From: Hemicordylus capensis
Lineage: Eukaryota; Chordata; Lepidosauria; Squamata; Cordylidae
Direction of reading: 5' to 3'
Length of the DNA: 64,000 bases
Assembly (NCBI RefSeq): GCF_027244095.1
Contig: NC_069671.1
Span: 4,588,001-4,652,000 of the forward strand
The position numbers and the translations under genes were made by a program. The notes below the pieces were generated by a model. The model was given only the letters and a program-made list of their open reading frames with translations. It was not told the DNA's origin and did no database searches. The number at the start of each line of letters is the position of its first letter. The stretch's first letter is position 1. Below are positions 11,713 to 21,400 of this stretch, one piece after another.

Positions 11713-14700
11713 AGAAAGAGGGCTCCCTGTCCCCAAAGAGCTCCTAATCCTTATAAATAAAATAAAATAAAATAAAATAAAATAAGATAGACAGCAGCAA
11801 CAGCCACTGTAGGGATGCTGTGCTGGGGACGGATAGGGCAAGTTGCTCTCCCCCTGCTCAGTACAAGAGAATTTTATTGCAGCACACCTAAGATGTAGCA
11901 GTTTTCCTTTAGCATCTCTGCCACTGCGGCTGATCCATCCTGGTCCAGCCCGTTGTCACTCAGGTTTAACCTCACCACCGATGTGTTGTTTGTCAAGGAA
12001 AGAGCCAGAGCTTTCGCCCCCTGAAATAGAAAAGAGAAAACCATTTGTAAGCACATACGAATGGCCTACTCTGGACCAAACCATGGGTCCATCTAGTCCA
12101 GAACTCTGGCCTAGGAACACAGGAAGCTGAGTCCGACCATTGGTCCATATAGCTCAGTATTGTCTTCACAGACTGGCAGCGGCTTCTCCAAGGTTGCAGG
12201 CAGGAGTCTCTCTCTCAGCCCTATCTTGGGAGATGCCCAGGAGAGAACTTGGAACCTTCTGCTCCTCCCAGAGTGGCCCCATCCCCTGAGGACAACATCT
12301 TACAGTGCTCCCACATGTCTCCCATTCAAATGTAAACCAGGGCAGACCCCACTTAGCAAAGGGGACATTCCATGCTTGCTACCACAAGACCAGCTCGTTC
12401 ATATAAACAGCAGATGAAGCGGCAAACGTGTCTAGAAGTTTATTTCGGTCATAGACCAACAATAACCATTCAAACGTAATGCAGACACATTACAAATACA
12501 GACAGATCTTACATATCAGCCTACATAATACATAGTACCATATACAACAAAAGCAATTAAAAAAACATCTTAATCAAAACGAGTCTGACTGTGCCTAATA
12601 TAGATAGCAGCGGCACAAAACCTGGCCACTTGAAAAGGCATCATTATCCCCGGCTAAAAGTATATTAACACGACAAGTTTCAGATCATCTGGGGAGTGCA
12701 ATAATTAACAGTTCACATAACTTGAAATGAAATTTACTATTTAAAAACACATGCTCCACTATTTCAATCTTGCCGTTCTGGCAGGAATGTTAATTGATTT
12801 TAATTGTTTTTGTTTTGATGTAAACCGCCCTGAGCCATTTTGGGATAGGCGGTTATAAATCAAATGAATAAATAAATAACATGGGACATTGGGATGGGGC
12901 CATCTCCTCATCTTGCCTGTCCTGTTCTCCTTAGGTCACTGTGGACAGACCTCCCATCACCTTTCAACCCACTGCAGTCCTCCAATATTTGGGTGGCCCA
13001 TTCTCTGCACACCCCTTGTTCCCTTCCACCAGAACCAAAGAGTCCAGTATCTCCACCGTCCAAGGGCAGAGAGGGGGCAGGTGCAGCCACTGTGATTTCT
13101 ATAGGGCTTTAAGATGCTCAGATTACAGTCCGTACAACAACCGTGTAACGCAGGTCAATCTCATTACCCCACTGCAAGTGGAAAGGCTGAAGAGCAGGGT
13201 AAGAGCTGCTGAGAAAGGAGAGGAGCCTCCAGCCAACTAGCATTCAGGGCCAGAACAAAAATCCAAACTCACAAGAATTCTCAGTGTTGGGTCCCCAGAT
13301 GTTATTGGACTTCAACTCCCAAAATCCCCAGCCCCAGTGGGGACTGTGGGAGTTGAAGTCCAATAATACCTGGGGACCCAACGTTGAGAATCATCTAACT
13401 CATCTTCCAAGCCAGTCCCACAATGGTTCCTCGCCAGTACAAGAGGGCAATAACCAGACCGCAGGAAAGCCATGCTATCCCTCTCTTACCTTTGGGCCAA
13501 GGCCCCGGTGCCTCAGACTCAATTCGGGATCTTTCATGTGCCGTAAAAAATATGAGATTGGGACAACACCAAACATTTGGCAGGCATGAAGGTATTTGGC
13601 TTTTCCACTTGGATCGTAAGTAGTCTTAGAAGCTGTCAGGGAAAAGAGAAAGGAAGGATAGCATTCGAAGGGTCCGCTCCTTTATAAGTTGCGGTCTTCC
13701 ATTTGCAACCCTGTTGGTCTTCCCTGTTGGTCTTCCATTTGCAACCAAGGGCATCATAAGCTTAAGCATCCCAGCTCAAAAGCAATAAATCACTTAATCA
13801 ACAGCTATTCCAGTCAAAACAAGAAGCCATAAGGACGTTCTGCCATGAAAGCGTCTTTGACATGAACAGGAGCAGAATGTTGTGTTGACCACTAGTACGG
13901 ATGGGTTTTTAAGGAAGGACTAGATACATTCACGGAGGGTAGGCCTATGAAAGGCTGGCGGAAGGAACCTCCACATTCAGAGGCGGCATTCGCATCTTCA
14001 AGACATTGGGGGCTATTGGCATGGCGGAAGAAACTCCACCTTCACACCGTGGTTTTGATAATCCAAGTAATTGTTTTTATTGATACAAAGACAGTTTCAA
14101 CTGAAAATGGGCCAGAGAGAGCCCGTGCAGGTTATAGACCTGATCAGACCCCAAAGACCACTTGCAAAGTACATGATACTGTCTGATCTGGTCATAATTG
14201 GACTCAAGTTGCTTAAACATGTTCAGTCAGTTAGCTGGACATTTACACATGTATACTAAACAAGAAAGTTACAGTAACAAACCATATCTACCATGCATGA
14301 TTAGAATGCTCCAGACATGGTTTTGCAAAGTGCAGCTGACACTTTAGCTGTCTTCTAAAGTGTTATTCAAATCTCCAGAGACCTTTCTCCCAAAATCTAT
14401 TTCAAGCCAAAACCCCAAACTAGCCATTTCCTGCCTGCAGTGCTAAGCCCGTTGTCTTGTTTTCTCCTTGCAAAGCATTTCTGCTCAAAACAGCTCTAGC
14501 ATCGAACTAACAAAATGGCTTCGGTATGGTCAAGCAAGCAAAACGACTTCCACAGCATGAAACTTTAATTCTGTACCTTCCAGTTCAAGGTCTGTGTCCC
14601 AATCTTCCTGCCTTTCGTCATCATCTTCCTCAGCCTCCTCTTCGGATTCCTCCCCTTCCGAATCATTCCCTGTATTCTCGATGGGGTAGGAGGCATTGCT

Positions 14701-16338
14701 ACCCTCGTGCACAGTCTGGAGATCACCAGAGGATCTGGAAACAGTCTGAGGAAACACACAGTCAAGATGTGTTTGTACACACACTTTACTCTGAGAAAAA
14801 CGTGCAAGAAGAAATCCATCTACTAAAACCTTTACAAAACAAGTTTGGTTCCTCTTTTGCCTCCCCTGTCAACTTTTGTTCATTTATTTATTTAAATTAT
14901 TTATATTCCACCCTTCAGTGCTTTAGCCACCTAATGATACAGCGGAGAAATGACTTGATTAGCAAGCCAGAGGTTGCCGGTTCAAATTCCTGCTGATATG
15001 TTTCCAAGAGAGTGATATAGGAAGATGCTGAAAGGCATGATCTCATACTGCACGGGAGGAAGCAATGGTAAACCCCTCCTGTATTCTCGGGAGGAAGCAA
15101 TGGTAAACCCCTCCTGTATTCTACCAAAGACAACCAGAGGCCTCCGTGGTCGCCACAAGTCGACTCCGACTCGACGGCACACTTTACCTTTACTGCTTGG
15201 TGCGGCTCACAACAACAAGACAATAAAAACCAGCATAAAATTAAGAACAAAACAGTAAAACAAAACACTGGGCAGTAGAAAAGAAATCAAATCAAACAGA
15301 CCCCATTAAAAACCATTTAAAACTCATTCGACTGCACTAAAAACCATCAAAAGCCACGTTTAGATTGTAAACTCCTTGAGGCAGAGGACTATCATTTTGT
15401 ACGTTGTTAAAGAAAGTCAAGTAAAATTGTGCTGTCGAGTCGGTGTCAACTCCTGGCACCCACAGAGCCATGCGGTTTTATTTGGTAGAATACAGGAGGG
15501 ATTGACCACTGCCTCCTCCCGCACAGTATGAGATGATGCCTTTCAGCATCTTTCCTATATCGCTGTCTGGGAAACATATCAGCAGGGATTCAAACCGGCA
15601 ACCTCTGGCTTGCTAATCAAGTCATTTCTCCGCTGCACCATCAGGTGGCTAAAGCACTGAGGGGTGGAATATAAATATTTTAAATATAGGTAAATATTTA
15701 TAAATAAATATAGCCCAATATAGGTGTTTCCCACAGTCTGGGAAACAGACCAGCTCGAACTGGCAACCTCTGGCTTGCTAGGCAAGTCATTTCCCTGCTG
15801 AGCCATTAGGTGGCATTGTTAAATAGCAAGCATTCTGTACCTTCAGAGAAAGTCCTAGGATGGCTTACAAGATGTGTGCATGTTGCAAGCAAGCAAGGAG
15901 TGGATAATAATACTGCCCTACCTTACAGGGTTGTTGTAAGGATCACAACCAGACAATCCACACAAAGCACTCTGAAGACACCATACCGCACTAAACAGGC
16001 AAGGGCCTGTTTAGAGTCTTCTTGATTCCTTATTTGCGGCTTGCAAACCTTTCTCATTCAGTTCCAGGGAAGATGCAGAGAGGGAGGCATTAAAGAACTA
16101 CAATTCCCAGGATTCCCCACGACAGTTCCCAGGATCCTCCATTCCCCATCTCGCCAGTCTCAACCCAGCCACCAACGCCCCTTCTCGGGCTCGGCTTTCT
16201 TCCCCTCACCACTGAGCTTCGGGAGCCACCTCCACTGGTGCTGCTACTGCTGCTGCTGACATCGGAGGGAGAACTGCTGCCCGGAGGCCGGCTCTCGCTC
16301 TCCTGCTCGGGCACAGGCGACAGGGGCAACTTCAGCAT
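5903..16338 (-). CDS. LRRC74B: Leucine-rich repeat-containing protein 74B (10 exons seen)
   Basis: Exons, in gene order: 16338-16210, 14745-14577, 13632-13490, 12020-11888, 10770-10564, 9366-9257, 8710-8595, 8197-8119, 7986-7891 and 6035-~5903. All introns are GT/AG and phases agree throughout. The first nine exons give 394 residues. Residues 1-43 are Ser-rich. Next is an acidic stretch (EESEEEAEEDDDERQED) and the family block ending in VVPISYFLR. From about residue 140 there are roughly nine ribonuclease-inhibitor-type 28-residue LRRs, for example LNLSDNGL, VDLSENRV, LDLSHNML, LNLSWNYF and LDLSYNGF. The order matches human LRRC74B (392 aa, from memory). LRRs imply protein binding; no reaction is known to me. 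The tail is uncertain: after DIFVKQDFATLCDALQEALP the frame stays open to 5790, and a donor at 5903/5902 or 5919/5918 could lead to another exon I did not find. It is divergent from P2RX6. Confidence 0.9.
6190..6432 (-). repeat. MIR-like (CORE-type) tRNA-SINE
   Basis: The minus strand reads as GTGCTGGACTAGGACC, GAGTTCAAATCC (box B), then ACAGGGTTGTTGTG and an (ATT)n end. Other copies: 30415-30640 (-), 34806-35008 (+), 37580-37705 (+), 55960-56175 (+). Confidence 0.75.
6455..6560. mobile_element. Palindromic ~120-bp MITE
   Basis: Two inverted arms reading GGGTCCCCAGATGTTGTTGG and ACTACAACTCCCATCATCC around a short centre. Copies: 6670-6790, 8345-8470, 10885-11010, 11070-11210, 13284-13395 (a very clean palindrome), 20705-20835, 33065-33190, 35015-35130, 37748-37885, 38890-38975, 41630-41750, 44900-44995, 55068-55180, 59545-59690, 63905-64000. 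Confidence 0.8.
7140..7492. repeat. GC-rich transposon-like repeat
   Basis: Shares its end (TGAGAATAGCCTTAC) and the ACAGTGCATTGTGGGA-type middle with 43145-43490. No open frame of note. Confidence 0.45.
7553..7850 (-). mobile_element. CR1 LINE 3' end
   Basis: Antisense CR1 3' UTR (AACAGCCCTGCTGGATCAGG at its end). It lies just 3' of the LRRC74B exon at 7986-7891, in the last intron. Other CR1 pieces: 9080-9175, 13865-13975, 17050-17190, 26335-26690. Confidence 0.8.
8049..8081. repeat. (CA)n microsatellite in LRRC74B intron
   Basis: An almost pure CA tract about 60 bp upstream of the 7986-7891 exon. Another (CA)n lies at 5868-5887, just past the last exon seen. Confidence 0.9.
8790..9075 (+). 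repeat. 5S-rRNA-headed SINE
   Basis: The head contains TAGCTAAGCAGGGTCCGCCC and ATGGGAGAC, matching the internal promoter region of 5S rRNA. The body has GGGCTGAGAGAGATTCCTGC. The tail is the CR1-like AATACTGAGCTAGA block. Other copies have their own entries. Confidence 0.85.
9905..10527 (-). repeat. Sauria SINEs, two pieces
   Basis: 9905-10016 and 10282-10527 on the minus strand. Seen: tRNA-derived head with GCCGGTTCGAATCCCC (box B) and the Bov-B-like tail GAGTCGACACCGACTCGACG. Further copies: 11470-11580 (-), 14925-15193 (+), 15415-15652 (-), 15715-15816 (-), 26424-26505 (-), 27268-27484 (+), 31276-31352 (+), 31674-31815 (+), 39785-40105 (+). Confidence 0.85.
11661..11712. repeat. (GATA)n microsatellite
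   Basis: About 13 perfect GATA units, followed at 11756-11785 by an (AAATA)n run in the same LINE tail. Confidence 0.95.
12113..12397 (-). repeat. 5S-rRNA-headed SINE
   Basis: Minus copy, full length apart from a degraded head, next to LRRC74B exon 4 (12020-11888). Confidence 0.8.
12430..12790 (-). repeat. Unclassified LINE 3'-end-like segment
   Basis: On the minus strand it ends GGTCTATGACCGAAATAAAC, similar to the tiny insert at 21451-21491. A-rich interior. Possibly an R4/Dong- or L1-type LINE; not proven. Confidence 0.4.
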
Positions 16339-16620
16339 CAGCGCGGCTGCGGCCTGCTCAGAGTTGCGGCTGCCATGGCAACGGCGTCGCGCAGGCCGGG
16401 GGGAGGAGGCGGGGCTCTGAGCGGAAGAGGCGGGCTGCCTTCGAGACGCCTTGGAGGCGGCGCAATTAAGGAGGGAGCCTATTAGGTCTTTCCGTTGGGG
16501 TGATAGGCAACGTCAGTGCCCGCCTTGTTTACGTTACGGCGCGGGGCCGGTTTGTCCTTGGGAAGCGTTTGGACCGGAGCCCCCCTGAAGTAACGGGTTC
16601 GAGTCCTCCCAAGAATGACA
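16220..16620 (-). promoter_or_regulatory. GC- and CpG-rich promoter region of LRRC74B
   Basis: GC- and CpG-rich stretch around LRRC74B exon 1, containing GGCGGGGC, GGCGGGCTG and GCGCGGGGCCGG, with no obvious TATA box near the ATG at 16338. It looks like an unmethylated CpG-island promoter. The P2RX6 start lies 2.1 kb away on the other strand, so whether the promoter is shared is unknown. Confidence 0.65.
16369..16382. promoter_or_regulatory. RFX-type X-box, palindromic
   Basis: GCTGCCATGGCAAC fits the X-box consensus GYTRCC-N1-3-RGYAAC exactly in both half-sites, with a 2-bp spacer. It lies 31 bp upstream of the LRRC74B start codon. RFX2/3/4 sites of this form, close to the start, are typical of motile and primary cilium genes. 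Function here is inferred from position and match. Confidence 0.6.
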
Positions 16621-17712
16621 TCCAAACTTTCAAACTCCCCCCCCCCCCTTCTTCTCTTCCACAATGCAAAGCTAGAATTCCAAGGTCACCTGCATACTAT
16701 AATGATTTTAATGTGTTTTAAATTGATTTGAGATTTTATCTGTTTTATGCATTTTGACTGTTATATGTTATGTTTTAATTCATACACCGCCTTGGAGATT
16801 TCTATATCAGGCGGTATAGAAATACAATAAACAAATACATGATAAAGAAAATAATGCACGACTCTGGCCTCACTTATTATGAATTAAGCATATTGTGTTT
16901 CCTATTCCAGGATAAAACCCAATTTTGGGTTAGTCTCCTTTGGTTCTTCTCCCCCCAGAATGCTTTTTTTTAAAAAAGCTAGAATGCTTAAACACACACA
17001 CACAATGAGATATTCAGGGATTCAAGCCTGCTCAAATATAGGATGCAGGATTTTGCAGACTGCTGGATGTGGGTACGGCCACAGGTGTAGATAGATTCAT
17101 AAAAGAAGAGAGGTCCAGCAATGGCCATGAACATAGCAAAATGGAACCTCCAGGCTCAAAGGCAGTCTACCACAGAAAACATCTAGTTTCTGTTTTTCTT
17201 ATGAGGGCATGCTGGTCTTGCTTGGGTGGACATCCTGGAGCAATAATGCATCCCAGGGTTTGTGGGATAGGAGGGCTAGAAACCTCCACATGAGGGCTAG
17301 AAACCTCCACAAGTCCTAGTCTGCTTCAAAATATAATCTAGAAAAAATAAGAGGGTTGTGTCTTCAGCTTGGAATATTTCTCTTTCCCCTCTTTCGCACC
17401 TTTGAGTTCTTTTCCCATCACAGTTCCTTTTGCAGAAAACAGTATTTAAAGCAAATGTGAGGGCTCCAGTGATCCTGTCTCTAAACCTCAGTTTCTGCAT
17501 CTGTGAAATGGGAATAGTAATAATATATGTATCCTGCCTCTTTCCTCCAAGGGCCTTGAGGCAGATAAAAATCCAATTTTTCTCTTCCGAATAACGCTGT
17601 GTGTGAGAGAGTAAGTATTGACCTACTGTGAGAGAGTAAGTATTCACAGCAGTCCTGTGAGGAGAAATCAGATGTGCATTTAAAGTGCTGCATGCATGAA
17701 TGACATATAATT

Positions 17713-18130
17713 GAGTGATTTATTTTTGCTTGGGGGTGAGTAAAACATCTGCTTTGCATGTAACAGACCCCAGGTCCAATTCCTGACATCTCCAAGCAGG
17801 GATGAAGGGGAAACAACCTGCCTGGAGCTGCTGCCAGTCAGAGTTGACAGTACTGAGTTAGATAGACCAATGTTCTGACTCGGAAGGCAGCTTTACATGG
17901 TTGTATTATGTGGAGTTAAAGAGTGAACACCCCGGTCCCAGATTTAAAACCCAGGTTCAGTCCCTGGCAGCATCTCCAAGCTGCTGCCAGTCTGTGAAGA
18001 CAATACTGAGCTAGATAGAACAATGGTCTGACTCAGTATATGGCAGCTTCCTATGTAAGCCCTGGGGAGCTGCTGCCAGTCAGTGTCCAAAACTGACCTA
18101 GATGAACCAAGAGCCTGATTCAGTATAAGC
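17713..18130 (+). repeat. tRNA-headed SINEs sharing the 5S-SINE body, three tails in a row
   Basis: The head reads GCATCTGCTTTGCATG-like with CAGGTCCAATTCC (box B). The body and tail are GCTGCCAGTCTGTG and ACAATACTGAGCTAGATAGA, as in the 5S-headed copies. Others: 24305-24500 (-), 48652-48836 (+), 48918-49122 (+). Confidence 0.75.
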
Positions 18131-18461
18131 ACCCTGGTTTTGTTTTTTAAGGTTGTCTCTGTACATGGAAGTGCAAATCCGTGCATGGCCTGCACCTTGC
18201 CGTGTGTTGCGCACTGCAGACCTGTGTGTCAAGGAGAGAGGGCCAATGTCAACACCACCCTTCCTGAGGGCGAAGGAAGCCCCCTTCAGCCCCTCTCTCC
18301 CACCTCCTGCTGCCGACCCCGACTGAGATGCCTTGCTGGGCAGGCTTTGAAAAGCGGCTGGCTGGACTTTTCAGCTCCGTCTGGGCAGCGGGCCAGGCAG
18401 GCAGCGGTGTGTGAGTCTGCTCAGCTGTCTGCCGCTTCTGCTCTTTCACAGCCAACCGGCA

Positions 18462-21400
18462 ATGGAGGAGGTCTGGAGCAGCGCCTGCCTCGGCCTCCTG
18501 GATTATAAAACGGAGAAGTTTGCCCTGACCAGGAACAGGAAGGTCGGCCTCTTGCATCGCGTGGTCCAGCTTGGGATCTTGGGGTACATCCTTGGGTAAG
18601 AGGCGAGGGGAAGGAAGGAAGGAAGGGGGCCCTGGACAGTGTCCCATTTGCAAGTCATAGGCAGATGCTCGAGGGTGTTGCTTGTGAGGTTCCCGGCTGA
18701 GGTCCATCAGGGACAGCCTGCAGTCGGAGATTGTGGCTCCTCCTCTGCAGGAGGCTTTGCAGGAGCAGGAGGGATATTCAGTACATCCAGGGGAGGAAGT
18801 CAGTGGCGGATTAACGGAGAGGCAGAGCAGGCATTTGCCTAGGGTGGCCAAATTTGGGGAGCGGCAAATTTTGCCCCACAAATTTTGCCGCCCCTCTCTG
18901 TGGGCAGCGGCAGCTGCGAAAAGGGTGGCGTGGGCAAGGAGAAAGCCCACCCGCCTTTTCCTTTTTTTTTTTTTTTTTAGCAAACCTTTTTTGTTTAAGT
19001 TAAAAGGGCGGCAAAAAGCTTATTCCGCCCCTGGAGGAAGGGAGATATTTATTTCTTTATTTAAAACATGTATATCCCAACGGCCCCCAGCACGCTGCTG
19101 CTTTGGGTGGCGTACACTGGCTGGCCTTCTGCACAGTGTCCCACGTACACTTTGACACAACGTGCACACAGTGGTACAGGAGAGCTGTTATGCAAAGGCA
19201 AGCATTTGCCATGGCTGCCGTGCCCCTGGGCAATTATTTGGAGCACTCTTGCTCAGCTGCAGGCACAGTGTGTTGAAGCGCACGTTGGGTGCTGTGCAGC
19301 ATGTCAGCCAATAAAAACATAGTGAAACAATAATGTCCAATCGACATTGAAATTCTGGAGAGCTGTGACCCTTGCTCGCTTTAAAGCATGCCCGACCGCA
19401 ATACTAGGCAGGAAATTTAAGAAAAATACCATATACCACTCACCTAGGCCCTTGTGGCACAGGTGCCATTGAAACAACTGTGCATGTTTAGCTCTACTGT
19501 TTATTTGATTAATTGAGTGAGTGCCATCAAGTCGGTGTCGACTCTTAGCGACCGCATAGATAGATTCTCTCCAGAATGATCTGTCTTCCAGTTGGCCTTG
19601 AGGGTCTCTCAGTGTTGTTGTCATCGAGTCCGTCCACCTTGCTACTGGTCGTCCTCTTCTTCTATTACCTTCAACTTTTCCAAGCATGATGGACTTCTCA
19701 AGGGAGCTGGGTCTTCGCAAAATGTGTCCAAAGTAGGATAGTTTGAGCCTGGTCATTTGTGCCTTGAGTGAAAATTGTGGATAGATTTGTTCTATGATCT
19801 ATTTGTTTGTTTTCCTGGCTGTCCATGGTCTCCTCAAAAGTCTTTTCCAGCACCAAAGTTCAAAAGTGTCAATACTTTTTCTCTCTTGCTTCTTCAAAGT
19901 CCAGATTTCACATCCATAGAGTGTCACGGGGAAAACCATTGTCCGAACGACTCTAATCTTTGTAGGTGTAGACACGTCACGGCATCTAAATATCCTTTCG
20001 AAGGCCTTCATTGCATCCCTACCAAGTGCTAGTCTGCGACATATTTCTTGACTGTTGGATCCTTTACTGTTGACGGTCAATCCTAAAAGGCCAAAGCGAT
20101 TCACCACTTCAGTGTCTTCATTGTCAGTTCTGACTCCCTCATAGGGAACATAGGATGTTGCCATATACTGAGTCAGACCATTGGTCTATCTAGCTCAGTA
20201 TTGTCTTCACAGACTGGCAGCAGCTTCTCCAAGGTTGCAGGCAGGAATCTCTCTCAGCCCTATCTTGGAGATGCTGCCAGGGAGGGAACTGGGAACCTAG
20301 ATGCTCTTCCCAGAGCGGCTCCATCCCCTGAGGGGAATATCTTACAGTGCTCACATGTAGTCTCCCATCCAAATGCAAACCAGGGTACACCCTGCTTAGC
20401 TAAGGGGACAAGTCATGCTTGCTACCACAAGACAATCTCTCAATTTAGCCCAAAAGTGCAACAATGTAATATGTTGTTTAAAGAAACAATAACAGCTGAA
20501 AATCATAAAGTAGAGGTACAGCATGAACCTCCCAGGAGAAGGAGTTTCAGAGTCTGGGCACAACCACAGGGAAGTTGTTCCTTCTCCTTCTCCTTCTCCT
20601 TCTCCTTCTCCTTCTCCTTCTCCTTCCGGCATTGCCACATGGAGGAGAGATTTCCCTGAAAAACACGCACCAAGGTAATGTGCGATCAGGTGCTTGGTCC
20701 TTGGACTGAAACTGTGGCCCTCCTGCAGATGTTGACTACGGCTTCCACCATCCTTGCTACCCACTTTTCTGACTGGGAATGATGGGAATTTTAGTCCCAA
20801 CAGCTGAAGAGCTGCCATTTGAGACCCCTGGTTTAGGGCTTCAAAGGTGGCAACCAGCACCTTGAATTGCACCTGGAAACTGCCAGGGAGTCAATGGAAA
20901 GTGTATGACAAGGGAACGAAGCCGTTCACACCCAGTATTAGTTCGCATCTCCTCTGGAATGGAGGGGGTGCGTTCACATATTGGCCAAATTTACCCACGG
21001 AGTCCCTGCAAGGTGAGCTCTCGGGGAGCGCTTCACACACGATTCGGGGTTTTCATTGTGCGTTAGAGTGTAACTCAGTTTATGAAAAAATACACTTTTT
21101 GTGTTGGTTTTGTGGTTGCGACTTCGAACTCGGACACAGTAAAGCCTCGCAATTCAGCCTTCTATGTGAAATATGCCCTAGTGGGTAAAGCCTGTTGTGT
21201 GAAAAATGCCCTGGAGGCTTTACAGACAGGGCTGTTACCTCGAATCTCCTCCGGAAGAAAGTGTGTGTGTTCACACACCAGCCAAACCTACCCCGAAGTC
21301 CATTCAATATCCTTAAAAGCACTCCACACTGGATTTGTCTTCCAAATTCTAGCTTATCTCGATCTATTTCCGGGTTTTTTAAATGCCTGGTTTTAAGTGA

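Noticed and set aside
18249-18983. 244-residue minus frame over P2RX6 exon 1
   Set aside because: Antisense to a clear exon and GC-rich; no domain or conserved motif.
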